Source of the DNA: G039029935 sp039029935
Lineage (GTDB): Bacteria; Chloroflexota; Anaerolineae; Caldilineales; Caldilineaceae
Assembly (NCBI GenBank): GCA_039029935.1
Contig: JBCCFC010000079.1
Location: 1-19,457 of the forward strand
Length of the DNA stretch: 19,457 bases
Reading direction: 5' to 3'
This document shows positions 7,560 through 15,091 of this stretch, piece by piece; positions within the stretch are counted from its first letter, which is position 1; every line of letters begins with the position of its first letter. A program made the position numbers and the translations under genes. The notes beneath the pieces are model-generated. The model worked only from the letters and a program-made list of their open reading frames with translations, had not been told where the DNA came from and made no database searches.

Positions 7560-8547
7560 TCCCAAACGCTTCGGCGAGCAACTCATACGACCGCAATCGT
7601 GCCTGAAAATCATACGTAATGGTTACAGTCATGATTTCATCTGTGCCAAAGTCCTCGGCCAACTTCTCTAGCTTTGCTCTGACTTGGGTGGGTGTGCCGA
7701 TGGCGGCTTGTTGAAATTTGGTGTTGAGAAACTGTAGCTCTTGTTGATTATAGGGATAGTTGACCGCTTCTTCTACTGGCGGAACTTGCACATTCTGTTC
7801 GCGGTGGGCAAAGCGCAAAAAGGTTAGACGCCGACTCATGGCAAGTCGTTGCGCTTCTTCTTCCGTTTCTGCACAAAGCACATCTACGGTCAAAATCGTC
7901 TGTGGCTCTGTAATTTGGCCTGGATAGCTGTCTGATGGCTGAAATTCACTTCTGTATAGGTCAAACAACTCAGGAATCATCTGGCTGTTGATAAAGAGCG
8001 CAAAGTTATAGGGCAACCCATATTGCGCCGCCAAAATGGCACTTTCGTGGCTGGAGCCTAAAATCCACATGGGGGGCGGTGAGGGTGGCACAGGTGCGAC
8101 GCGCGGTCGAAAATCACGGTCGTTGAGCATGGTGCGTAGCTGCTCGACCAATACGGGGAAGCGTTCAAATTTAGGTCGTCCATCGGTTGCTAGTATACGT
8201 GCTGTGTCCATGTCACCACCAGGGGCACGACCCACACCGACATCCACACGATTCGGATAGAGTGTAGACAACACTGAAAAGGTCTCGGCCACTTTGAACG
8301 CACTGTAGTGTGGCAACATCACGCCACCGGAGCCAATGCGCATGTGTTGTGTATGCGCGCCAATGGCCCCCAGCAACACTTCGGGGGCACTCCCCGCCAA
8401 ACTGGTCATGTTATGATGTTCAGAAACCCAGAAGCGGTGGTAGCCCAGCGACTCCACATGCTTAGCGAGGGCGAGGGTTTCGTGTAATGCTTGGGTTGCC
8501 GTTCCGCCTTGGCGAATCGGTGATTGGTCGAGTACAGATAGTTTCAT
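7555..8547 (-). CDS. Luciferase-like (LLM class) flavin-dependent oxidoreductase
   Basis: This 330-aa protein is of the bacterial-luciferase-like TIM-barrel family, in the group often named luciferase family oxidoreductase group 1. These enzymes use reduced flavin; the substrate cannot be told. Typical features are the N-terminal LSVLDQSPI strand, ESLGYHRFWVSEHHNMTSLAGSAPE, then RIGSGGVMLPHYSAFKVAE, then NRVDVGVGRAPGGD, and the C-terminal AIGTPTQVRAKLEKLAEDFGTDEIM stretch. Length is normal for the family. It starts only 3 nt after the DUF5615 gene stop, with GGGTAA before the ATG, so it is probably translated from the same mRNA as the DUF433/DUF5615 pair, though a functional link is doubtful. 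Its stop codon lies in the repeat shared with the end of rtcB. Confidence 0.92.
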   Translation of the reverse strand: MKLSVLDQSPIRQGGTATQALHETLALAKHVESLGYHRFWVSEHHNMTSLAGSAPEVLLGAIGAHTQHMRIGSGGVMLPHYSAFKVAETFSVLSTLYPNRVDVGVGRAPGGDMDTARILATDGRPKFERFPVLVEQLRTMLNDRDFRPRVAPVPPSPPPMWILGSSHESAILAAQYGLPYNFALFINSQMIPELFDLYRSEFQPSDSYPGQITEPQTILTVDVLCAETEEEAQRLAMSRRLTFLRFAHREQNVQVPPVEEAVNYPYNQQELQFLNTKFQQAAIGTPTQVRAKLEKLAEDFGTDEIMTVTITYDFQARLRSYELLAEAFGM

Positions 8548-8550
8548 AAA

Positions 8551-8904
8551 TTACCCATGAATTGTCAAGTTAAGCCGATCTAATTCAACATATCCGTATA
8601 CCTCAAGTGCATTGATAATGGGTTCTAAATTCTGTTCGAATAGCTTCATCAAGTCGCTATTTTTGATATTCCCTGTCGAAATTAACAATAGCTTGTATGG
8701 CCTGTTTGATAACAAGTAGGAATCTCTAAAGTCAGAATCTTTTGTGATAACAATACGTTGTTCGGATAGCGATATGTCATTAATAACTGAGTCCGGTGTT
8801 CCATTCCCTAGCGGAAGATCACGTGTATGGATGGCATCATATCCTTCATCTTTCAAAAAGTACGCAAGCTTCTTGGGTAACTGGGCATCAACTAAGAATT
8901 TCAT
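8551..8904 (-). CDS. DUF5615 family PIN-like protein (probable toxin)
   Basis: This 117-aa protein has the PIN-like fold seen in DUF5615/Mut7-C-type proteins, which are predicted metal-dependent RNases. Acidic motifs in order are FLVDAQLP (Asp6), HTRDLPLGNGTPD, and VITKDSDFRDSY with two Asp residues. It is followed by the usual hydrophobic strand LLLISTGNI and a helix LMKLFEQNLEPIINAL. Its start codon overlaps the DUF433 stop by 4 nt (8901-8904), the compact antitoxin-then-toxin order known for this family pair. Toxicity is inferred from the family and the gene pair. Confidence 0.85.
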   Translation of the reverse strand: MKFLVDAQLPKKLAYFLKDEGYDAIHTRDLPLGNGTPDSVINDISLSEQRIVITKDSDFRDSYLLSNRPYKLLLISTGNIKNSDLMKLFEQNLEPIINALEVYGYVELDRLNLTIHG

Positions 8905-9140
8905 GCGAATACCGCCTCCATGCGTTTAACACGGGTTAATCTTGTTGCATATGCAAGAGACGCTAGAATATCTTCTTGTTCAAGATCATCATAGTCGTCC
9001 AAAATCTCATCATGGGTCATCCCTGCACTCAATAACTCTAGAATAAATTCAACAGGATATCGTAAATGGCGAATGCATGGCTTTCCATGACATATGTCAT
9101 AGTCTATTGTAATACGATCTAGTAAAGTTGGTATATTCAT
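8901..9140 (-). CDS. DUF433 family protein (probable antitoxin)
   Basis: This 79-aa protein matches the DUF433 pattern: ITIDYDICHGKPCIRHLRYPVEFILELLSAGM, then THDEILDDYDDLEQEDILASLAYA. The family has a small helix-turn-helix fold and is commonly paired with DUF5615 PIN-like proteins as an antitoxin. The start has a good ribosome site (AAGGG) about 12 nt upstream. It overlaps the next gene by ATGA, so translation is likely coupled. Autoregulation through AT-rich palindromes just upstream is possible. Confidence 0.87.
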   Translation of the reverse strand: MNIPTLLDRITIDYDICHGKPCIRHLRYPVEFILELLSAGMTHDEILDDYDDLEQEDILASLAYATRLTRVKRMEAVFA

Positions 9141-9152
9141 TAATTATAATTA
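9141..9152. promoter_or_regulatory. AT-rich palindrome beside the DUF433 start
   Basis: TAATTATAATTA is a perfect 12-bp palindrome directly before the DUF433 ATG, and a related TTATAA core recurs at 9168-9173. Antitoxins of this kind often bind their own leader. Low-complexity AT sequence makes chance symmetry quite possible. Confidence 0.25.
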
Positions 9153-9263
9153 CCCTTCCCTGGCTGGTTATAATTTGATTTCATAAGCACGAACTTTATT
9201 CTACAGCCAAGTAAGCTGTCGAGCAACTTATCGGATTCTTGGTTTCTCTACTGAGGAACAACC

Positions 9264-9278
9264 CAAGAGCGGCTCTTG
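9264..9278. promoter_or_regulatory. 15-bp palindrome upstream of the first P-type ATPase
   Basis: CAAGAGC and GCTCTTG form a perfect inverted repeat around one G. It lies about 115-130 nt upstream of the preferred ATPase start, in the region divergent from the DUF433 gene. It could be a regulator site or a small hairpin; no convincing promoter could be tied to it. Confidence 0.35.
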
Positions 9279-9394
9279 TCTATGAATTATGTTGATACAT
9301 TTGATTGCGACAAACTTAGATGAACAAAGGCAACCCAAACATCGTAGAAACGTTATTGCCAAGCCTATTCATCGGATATTCGAGGCCATTCATC

Positions 9395-11557
9395 ATGACA
9401 AATTTTTTTCTATCCACATTCTTTAAACGCACTGCCGTTTTTGCTACATTCCGCCCATATAAATCAACACGTCTCGTGGACACACTCTTGACCACACCAA
9501 ATCACAAAAGCACGACAAAGCTTCAACCCAAGCCACCATCCATGCTCGCTCAAACACAACAATTTGTCGGTGAGCTTTTTGGCGATACACGCACCCAATA
9601 CCAAAAATCGCTGAATGCCAATCATGATAACAGCGCACAACTAGCGATAGAGCGAAAGACGAAACGGCAATTTTTGGCCTCGCTCATTGCATTGGGATTG
9701 GCAACAGCAGGTGTTCTTGTATCGCCAGTTTTCTATATACCCACGCTTGCTTGCCTCTTCTATGCCTCGCGTATGGTCTGTCAAAATGCCTATCATACCG
9801 TGGTCAATGAACGCCGCTTTGACCATCATGTGCTGATGGTGCTTGTAATCATTGGCACATGGGTGGCGGGATTTATCTGGGCAGCAGCCTTTTCTGCCAC
9901 CTTTGGCATCCTCAACCGGCTACTTGTGGTCAAAACAGAAAGCCGCTCGCAGCAAAGCATTGCCAATCTGTTTGGTGGGCAAATACAGACGGTCTGGCTT
10001 TTGGTCGATGGGGTTGAGGTAGAAATATTATTTGAGCAGGTGCAAGTGGGAGATGTCGTGGTCGTTCATGCAGGGCAAATGATCCCTGTGGACGGCACAA
10101 TTGTGGAGGGGTCAGTGACCATTGATCAGCATATGCTGACGGGTGAGTCTCAGCCTGTGGAAAAAAGTATTGGCGATACTGTATTGGCATCTACGGTTGT
10201 GTTGTCAGGGCGGTTGGCCGTGCATGTAGACAAGGCGGGTGAGGAAACGGTCGCTGCACAAATTACTGAAATGCTGAATCAAACCACCGATTTTAAACAG
10301 GCCATTCAGTCACGCACAGACCGCTGGCTTAACCGAACGCTGTTGCCGTTGTTTAGCCTGAGCGCATTGGCATTCCCACTGTGGGGTGTAGAGGGTGCGT
10401 TATCTGTTTTGTGGTATCACCCCGGCTATCGCATGACCCTGCTGGGTCCCTTGAGCATGTTGAGCTTTTTGCAGGTCGCGGCCCAAAAAGGCGTTTTGGT
10501 CAAGGATGGTCGTGCCTTGGAAGTGTTGTATGAAGTTGATATGGTTGTGTTTGACAAAACGGGTACATTGACGCTAGAGCAGCCAACGGTAAGCCAGGTG
10601 TATGTTTGCCATACACAGAAACCGAAGATTTCTGCTGATGCTCTATTGCGATACGCTGCCGCAGCCGAAAGCAAACAGAGTCATCCCATTGCACGTGCGA
10701 TTTTGCAAGCAGCCAATGACCGTCAACTGGTGCTGCCCACACTCGACGATGCGCAGTATAAAGTGGGCTATGGCCTTAAAACACAGATTGATGGGCATGT
10801 CATTTTGGTTGGCAGCATCCGGTTTATGGCGATGGAGGGCATCTCTGTGCCAGATGACATTAAGACACGACAGACAGAGAGCCATCTGAATGGGCATTCG
10901 CTTGTGTTGGTGGCGTTCGATAATCAGATGGCGGGAGCCGTTGAACTGGTCCCCACCATCCGCCCAGAAGTCACAGCACTGATCAATGACCTGCATGGGC
11001 GTGACATCAAAACGGTCATTATCTCCGGCGATAACGAAGCACCCACACGCACTTTGGCGAACAGCTTGGGCATCAATCGCTATTTTGCCGAGGTGTTGCC
11101 CGAAGAGAAAGCCCGCTTGGTGGAACAATTGCAACAAGAAGGTCACAAAGTTTGCTTTGTGGGCGATGGCATCAACGACTCCATTGCGCTCAAAAAAGCG
11201 GATGTCTCAGTCTCATTGCGCGGCGCAACCTCGATTGCCACGGATACAGCACAGATTGTCTTCATGGATGGAACGCTGAATCAGCTATCGACACTCTTTG
11301 ACTTAGCCGATGACTTTGCCGCCAACATGCGCGTCAACCTATGGGCATCCGTTGCCCCAGGTGTATTGGGCATTGCCTGTACACTGCTGTTTGGGCTCGG
11401 GCTTACAACGGGTGTCATTCTCTATCAGGTGGTGACACCCGTAGGTGTTTATAATGCCCTCAAGCCACTAATGGATGAACGCAAAGAGGGGCGTCGCCTT
11501 AACGCGGCAAGGACACATAAAACGTTGTCCCCACACCATGCTTACTCTCAACCGTAA
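9395..11557 (+). CDS. P1B-like P-type ATPase lacking the CPC motif (paralog 1)
   Basis: This is an ion pump of the P-type ATPase superfamily, closest to the P1B (metal) branch. Counted from the ATG at 9395 (720 aa), it has about 90 polar N-terminal residues without an HMA or CxxC domain, about four helices, an actuator domain with TGES (249-252), a helix pair, phosphorylation motif DKTGTLT (Asp387), the P1B-type HP dipeptide in QSHPIA (430-431), GYG nucleotide loop, GDGINDS (590-595) and two last helices. Where P1B pumps have CPC in helix 6 this one has Pro-Gly-Tyr followed by Arg, so the transported ion is unknown. The start at 9395 has GAGG 9 nt upstream; an in-frame ATG at 9320 has no ribosome site. 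Its last 59 nt overlap the convergent kinase gene. It is a clear paralog of the gene at 15092. Confidence 0.88.
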   Translation: MTNFFLSTFFKRTAVFATFRPYKSTRLVDTLLTTPNHKSTTKLQPKPPSMLAQTQQFVGELFGDTRTQYQKSLNANHDNSAQLAIERKTKRQFLASLIALGLATAGVLVSPVFYIPTLACLFYASRMVCQNAYHTVVNERRFDHHVLMVLVIIGTWVAGFIWAAAFSATFGILNRLLVVKTESRSQQSIANLFGGQIQTVWLLVDGVEVEILFEQVQVGDVVVVHAGQMIPVDGTIVEGSVTIDQHMLTGESQPVEKSIGDTVLASTVVLSGRLAVHVDKAGEETVAAQITEMLNQTTDFKQAIQSRTDRWLNRTLLPLFSLSALAFPLWGVEGALSVLWYHPGYRMTLLGPLSMLSFLQVAAQKGVLVKDGRALEVLYEVDMVVFDKTGTLTLEQPTVSQVYVCHTQKPKISADALLRYAAAAESKQSHPIARAILQAANDRQLVLPTLDDAQYKVGYGLKTQIDGHVILVGSIRFMAMEGISVPDDIKTRQTESHLNGHSLVLVAFDNQMAGAVELVPTIRPEVTALINDLHGRDIKTVIISGDNEAPTRTLANSLGINRYFAEVLPEEKARLVEQLQQEGHKVCFVGDGINDSIALKKADVSVSLRGATSIATDTAQIVFMDGTLNQLSTLFDLADDFAANMRVNLWASVAPGVLGIACTLLFGLGLTTGVILYQVVTPVGVYNALKPLMDERKEGRRLNAARTHKTLSPHHAYSQP

Positions 11558-12719
11558 TCGCACCCCCATGCAATTCGACAATGCGCTTGACAATCGTCAA
11601 CCCGAGCCCTGTGCTATGTTCTTCAGCAGTCGGGCGGGTGCTGGTCTTTTGAAAAGCCGTGAACAGCGTATCAAGTTCATCATTGGGGATGCCTTGCCCT
11701 TGGTCGGCAACAGAGATGACGAGTTGCTCTGATGGTTCCTCACCCTGACTTGGCTGGATAGATGCGGAAACTGTGACAGTTGTGTGTGCGTGGGAAAACT
11801 TAAAGGCATTGGTGAGCAGATTATCTAGCACTTGCTCCATGCGTTTTTCATCAAACATAATCATTGGTAGGTCGGGCGGCAGAGCATTGACCAATTCGAT
11901 ATCTTTCTTTTTGCCATGATGGGCGTTGAGCTGGTGTACACGTTCCAGAAAAGCATACAAGTCTACTTCGATTGGCTCTAGCACCAACCGCCCTGCTCGG
12001 ACAGCCGAGACACTGAGCAGATCATTGATGAGGTTCAGTGCCTTATCAGCAACACTTTCGATGAGACGCAAAAATGTTGAATTCTGTGGTTCAGGGATAT
12101 CTTCATTGATGAGCAGTTCGGAGATGGATTTGACATTGCCAATCGGCCCCCGCAAATCATGAGCCGCCATGCCCAGGAAGCGATCTTTTTCTTCATTCAC
12201 ACGTTGTAGCTCATCATTCGTCGCCTGTAACTCAGCAGTACGCTCTTTGACCCGCTGTTCAAGTCGAGCGTTGGTTTCTTTTAGCTCTTTCATGAGTTTG
12301 CGGTTCTGTACAATCAATGTGTAACGCTCAAATGCCTCACGCACAATTGTGTCTAGTTCGGCAGGGTCCCAGGGTTTGACAATATATCGAAAAATATTGC
12401 CGTCGTTGATGGCATCAATCACAGCCTGAATATCCGCATACCCGGTTAGTAAAAGGCGGATTGCATCAGGGTACTCTGTTTTGACACGATCAAAAAATTG
12501 CGATCCCGTCATCCCAGGCATCCGTTGATCCGAAATAATCACCGAAATCGGTGCTTTTTCCATCACCGAATAGCCTTCTTCGGCACTGTTGGCGACATGA
12601 ACGTTATAACTTCGACGAAACTGGCGACGAAGTGCTTTGATAATTTCGGTTTCATCGTCTATGACAAGCAGATTATGAATTTGTCCATTTTTTTGGTGTC
12701 GTGCAGATGGTTTTAGCAT
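11499..12719 (-). CDS. Response-regulator receiver plus histidine kinase protein
   Basis: This 406-aa cytoplasmic signalling protein has no membrane segment. Residues about 15-130 are a receiver domain: LLVIDDE acidic pocket, phospho-acceptor Asp64 in ISDQRMPG, Thr92 and Lys115 (VKPW). A coiled coil follows at about 137-180. Then comes the HisKA dimer domain with His187 in AAHDLRGP and an ATPase domain with N box (Asn304), DQGQGIP and STGLGL. There is no output DNA-binding domain, so it should pass signals on through protein contacts. It lies 122 nt downstream of the LOV kinase on the same strand, which makes it a likely partner receiving phosphate on Asp64. The ribosome site is weak (AAAGAAG). 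Its 3' end overlaps the 3' end of the first ATPase by 59 nt. Confidence 0.93.
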   Translation of the reverse strand: MLKPSARHQKNGQIHNLLVIDDETEIIKALRRQFRRSYNVHVANSAEEGYSVMEKAPISVIISDQRMPGMTGSQFFDRVKTEYPDAIRLLLTGYADIQAVIDAINDGNIFRYIVKPWDPAELDTIVREAFERYTLIVQNRKLMKELKETNARLEQRVKERTAELQATNDELQRVNEEKDRFLGMAAHDLRGPIGNVKSISELLINEDIPEPQNSTFLRLIESVADKALNLINDLLSVSAVRAGRLVLEPIEVDLYAFLERVHQLNAHHGKKKDIELVNALPPDLPMIMFDEKRMEQVLDNLLTNAFKFSHAHTTVTVSASIQPSQGEEPSEQLVISVADQGQGIPNDELDTLFTAFQKTSTRPTAEEHSTGLGLTIVKRIVELHGGAITVESKHGVGTTFYVSLPR

Positions 12720-12741
12720 TTTTTACTTCTTTAATTTATTC

Positions 12742-12836
12742 GACCCTCGCTAACCCACCCCTGATAAGGAAGGGAACCATCACCTCGTTGTGAGAAGAAC
12801 TGTTCCTCCCCTATCAGGGGAAGGTTAGCAGGGGCT
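12742..12836. repeat. Palindromic intergenic element between the two kinase genes
   Basis: Arms at about 12742-12777 and 12802-12836 are imperfect inverted repeats: the outer part pairs GCTAACC with GGTTAGC, then CCCCTGAT with ATCAGGGG, then GGAAC with GTTCC nearer the centre. The centre holds about 24 nt. The two ends are also similar at their tips (CCTCGCTAACC against CCCTGCTAACC). It looks like a dispersed hairpin or MITE-like element, and may lower read-through between the kinases. No transposase is present here. Confidence 0.6.
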
Positions 12837-12841
12837 TATTT

Positions 12842-14134
12842 TTAACTCTTTTCTTTTGGTAAATGAATAACAAACGTTGTACCTGCGCCCACAACAGATT
12901 CAACCTCAATGGTTCCGCCGTGATTATTGGCAATGATGCGATCTGCGATGGCTAACCCCAGCCCCGTGCCTTGGCCGACAGGTTTGGTGGTGAAGAATGG
13001 GTTGAAGATTTGCGTCATGATTTCAGGCGCCATACCATGCCCCGTATCGCTGAATGTAAGCACAACGGCGTTGGCTGTATCACGCCCAGAGATCGTGATT
13101 GTGCCTGGTCCCTCAATTGCCTGAGCAGCATTGATCATTAAATTCAAAAATACTTGGTTTAGTTCCGCTGGTCGGCATTTAAGTTGTGGCAGTGGCTCAA
13201 AATCAAGCACAACTTCAATGTTGTTTTGGAGTTCACCGCTGGCAATGGCAAGGGCACTTTCGATGTCATTCTTGATATCTGTATATTTATATGCCGCTTC
13301 ATCCAAGCGAGAAAATGTGCGCAGTTCTTTGACAATATTCTTGACCCGCTCTAGCCCAGAGAGTGTCGTATCAATCATGTCGGACGTATCTTCCAGCAAG
13401 AAATCCAAATCTGTCTGTTCGCGAATTTGATGCACAGCGGGGGCAATTGCATCATGACTCTGTAAGGCCAATCGCTCTAGTTGCAGATATCCATCGACCA
13501 TCTCTTCAAAGGTCTGCTTGAGACTGTGGATATTGCTGTTGATAAAGGCAATGGGGTTGTTGATTTCATGGGCAACCCCAGCCACCATTTGCCCCAGTGC
13601 GTTCATTTTCTCTGAATGGACCAACAATGTCTGCGTCTCATGCAACTCCGACAACGTGGCTTCAAGTTCGGTTTGTTTGCGCAACACCTCTTGGCGCGCC
13701 TGTTCACGCTCTGTGACATTGGTTTGTATGCCCACAAAATGGGTCAATTGCTGGTGTTCATTGTGGATTGGCGAGATAAAGAGCTCGTTCCAAAAGGGAG
13801 TGGCGTCGGCGCGATAGTTGCGCAATAACACCGTGCAATGTGTGCCGTTCTCTAGTGCTTTACGAATATTGGTGCGCCCTTGTTGATTGCGTTCCTCTCC
13901 CTGCAAAAAGCGGCAATTTTTCCCCAGCACAAATTCGCGCGGGTAACCGCTAATCTGCAAAAATGCATCATTGACATAGACCAACGGTGCATCGCACAGT
14001 GCCATATCCGAAATGGTAATCCCACAGCTACTTGCGGCCATTGCCCGATTGTGTAAATCAAGCGTCTGTTGTAGCATGGTCATTTGCTGATCTGAGCCAA
14101 GATGAGTTGGTGATTGCTCAGATAATATTGTCAT
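12842..14134 (-). CDS. LOV-domain (blue-light) sensor histidine kinase
   Basis: This 430-aa soluble kinase senses light through a flavin-binding LOV/PAS domain. Counted from the ATG at 14134, the LOV core shows GKNCRFLQG (71-79) with photoactive Cys74, flavin-contact Asn106 (NYRADATPFWN), Asn116 and Gln137 (VGIQTNVTER), all diagnostic. A helical linker follows, then the dimer domain with His189 in AHEINNP, N box NLMINAAQAI, DTGHGM and GTGLGLA. There are no membrane helices. An excellent ribosome site (GGAGG, 5 nt from the ATG) fixes this start; the frame is open up to 14359, but the extra 75 residues look non-coding. It is followed by the receiver-kinase gene and sits between two atypical P-type ATPases. 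Phosphotransfer to the receiver protein is inferred. Confidence 0.94.
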   Translation of the reverse strand: MTILSEQSPTHLGSDQQMTMLQQTLDLHNRAMAASSCGITISDMALCDAPLVYVNDAFLQISGYPREFVLGKNCRFLQGEERNQQGRTNIRKALENGTHCTVLLRNYRADATPFWNELFISPIHNEHQQLTHFVGIQTNVTEREQARQEVLRKQTELEATLSELHETQTLLVHSEKMNALGQMVAGVAHEINNPIAFINSNIHSLKQTFEEMVDGYLQLERLALQSHDAIAPAVHQIREQTDLDFLLEDTSDMIDTTLSGLERVKNIVKELRTFSRLDEAAYKYTDIKNDIESALAIASGELQNNIEVVLDFEPLPQLKCRPAELNQVFLNLMINAAQAIEGPGTITISGRDTANAVVLTFSDTGHGMAPEIMTQIFNPFFTTKPVGQGTGLGLAIADRIIANNHGGTIEVESVVGAGTTFVIHLPKEKS

Positions 14135-14349
14135 TGTGTCCTCCAAAATAGGGTACGTACTCATGTGTTGAAAGCGATAGCGTCTATGTGCATAACGATT
14201 GAATTGCGTTTTTTGTTCACTTGTGTGCGTTATTGTATGTTCACACATGATGGTATCATAGTGTGCGGTCGTTGTGTAGCTGGATTTTTGACCGAATTTT
14301 GTATGGTGAAGAATGTAAGGTGATGGACAGTAATGGGGTGGAACATGGC

Positions 14350-14382
14350 AGAAGTCCAACTTTTACCAAAAGTCGGACTTCT
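14350..14382. repeat. 15-bp hairpin repeat
   Basis: Arms of 15 nt (14350-14364 and 14368-14382) pair with one mismatch across a 3-nt loop (ACC); the outer arm reads AGAAGTCC and AGGACTTCT-like complement GGACTTCT. It lies in the LOV kinase's upstream region. Its form matches the other short hairpin repeats in this intergenic block, so it is probably a dispersed element rather than a terminator. Confidence 0.6.
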
Positions 14383-14416
14383 ACACTTCTATGAGAAGAT
14401 AAATTTGAGCAACAAA

Positions 14417-14448
14417 AAAAGACCAGGCTCACACATACCTGGTCTTTT
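14417..14448. terminator. Orphan bidirectional terminator-like hairpin
   Basis: AAAAGACCAGG (14417-14427) pairs with CCTGGTCTTTT (14438-14448) over a 10-nt loop. A-rich sequence before and T-rich sequence after give a usable tail on both strands. It sits between the divergent LOV kinase and ATPase genes, where no protein gene ends, so it suggests an unseen short transcript or serves as insulation. Confidence 0.7.
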
Positions 14449-14462
14449 CTTGATTTTTAAGC

Positions 14463-14489
14463 TTGACATCGCTCAAAAATTGTTATGAA
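14463..14489 (+). promoter_or_regulatory. Possible promoter after the orphan terminator
   Basis: A perfect -35 TTGACA (14463-14468) is followed by an extended -10 of the form TGTTATGAA (14481-14489), with a spacer of 15 nt. It points towards the second ATPase and would give a leader of about 600 nt. The short spacer lowers confidence. Confidence 0.35.
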
Positions 14490-14659
14490 TACGCATGAAG
14501 GGTTTTACACACAACAAGCAAAGAATGATTGAATGGACTGGTAATGGTTGTACAGGCAAGGCACACAACAAAGTACACCGAAGGTTTCGAGCTTGCGCTC
14601 ACGTATCCACAACATTGACGAGAACACTTACGCCCTCATTGTAGCAGAGTGCGGGGCAA

Positions 14660-14708
14660 ATGTGCGCACCAAAAGCGCACATGGCACGTTTGTGGGTTTG
14701 TGCGCACA
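14660..14708. promoter_or_regulatory. Cluster of TGTGCGC half-sites (candidate operator)
   Basis: ATGTGCGC (14660-14667) and GCGCACAT (14675-14682) form a perfect 8-bp inverted repeat. A second site, TGTGCGCACA (14699-14708), is itself a 10-bp palindrome and touches the -35 box of the promoter at 14707-14734. Three copies of one half-site so close together suggest binding by a dimeric regulator. The regulator is unknown; neither kinase has a DNA-binding domain. Confidence 0.5.
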
Positions 14709-14734
14709 GACATGAATAAAATTTTAGGTATAAT
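14707..14734 (+). promoter_or_regulatory. Candidate promoter for the repeat array and second ATPase
   Basis: A perfect -10 TATAAT (14729-14734) lies 16 nt after CAGACA (14707-14712, 4 of 6 to the -35 consensus). Transcription would start near 14741, so the mRNA leader of about 350 nt would carry the whole 56-bp repeat array and the two hairpins before the ATPase start. Confidence 0.5.
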
Positions 14735-14760
14735 TTTTTCATTGCGTAGGAAAGCATAAA

Positions 14761-15040
14761 CCAGTATCACAGATTGATTATCTGTGACCCAGGTAGCCAA
14801 CCTGCGATACTTTTCACCAGTATCACAGATTGATTATCTGTGGCGCAGGTAGCCGACCTGCGATACTTTTCACCAGTATCACAGATTGATTATCTGTGAC
14901 GCAGGTAGCCAACCTGCGATACTTTCCACCAGTATCACAGATTGATTATCTGTGACGCAGGTAGCCAACCTGCGATACTTTCCACCAGTATCACAGATTG
15001 ATTATCTGTGGCGCAGGTAGCCAACCTGCGATACTTTCCA
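14761..15040. repeat. Five tandem 56-bp units, each able to form a three-way junction
   Basis: Exactly five 56-bp copies start at 14761, 14817, 14873, 14929 and 14985, with no other spacer. In each, AGTATC near the start pairs with GATACT near the end. Inside are arm 1 (ACAGAT/ATCTGT, loop TGATT), the linker GAC or GGC, and arm 2 (GCAGGT/ACCTGC, loop AGCCA). All three stems are 6 bp and both loops 5 nt. Copies 3 and 4 are identical; copy 1 loses the end pair of arm 2 and copy 2 has loop AGCCG. The tail changes from TTTTCACC-like to TTTCCACC-like between copies 2 and 3, which suggests stepwise expansion. No protein is encoded. Confidence 0.9.
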
Positions 15041-15048
15041 ACATAGTG

Positions 15049-15081
15049 CGGACATCCTGTCCGTTGCGGGCTGGAAGCCCG
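15049..15081. repeat. Two short perfect hairpins before the second ATPase
   Basis: CGGACA/TGTCCG with loop TCC (15049-15063) and CGGGCT/AGCCCG with loop GGA (15067-15081) follow the tandem array directly. They have 6-bp stems like those in the array but different sequences, and end 10 nt before the ATPase ATG. In the mRNA they would lie at the ribosome-binding region, where no Shine-Dalgarno site is visible. Confidence 0.7.
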
Positions 15082-15091
15082 TGTTGCTTGT

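Noticed and set aside
10643..11146. Minus-strand ORF of 167 codons inside the first ATPase gene
   Set aside because: It is antisense to the well-supported ATPase frame and contains no family motif.
14135..14359. 75-residue N-terminal extension of the LOV kinase
   Set aside because: A strong GGAGG site marks the start at 14134, and the extension is rich in His and Tyr without similarity to a domain.
14495..14644. Small ORF of 49 codons (starts MKGFTHNKQRM) between the orphan terminator and the repeat array
   Set aside because: It has no ribosome-binding site and no recognisable features, and an ORF of this length is expected by chance.
14761..15040. CRISPR array
   Set aside because: The 56-bp units abut each other without unique spacers, and no cas gene is nearby. 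It is a plain tandem repeat.
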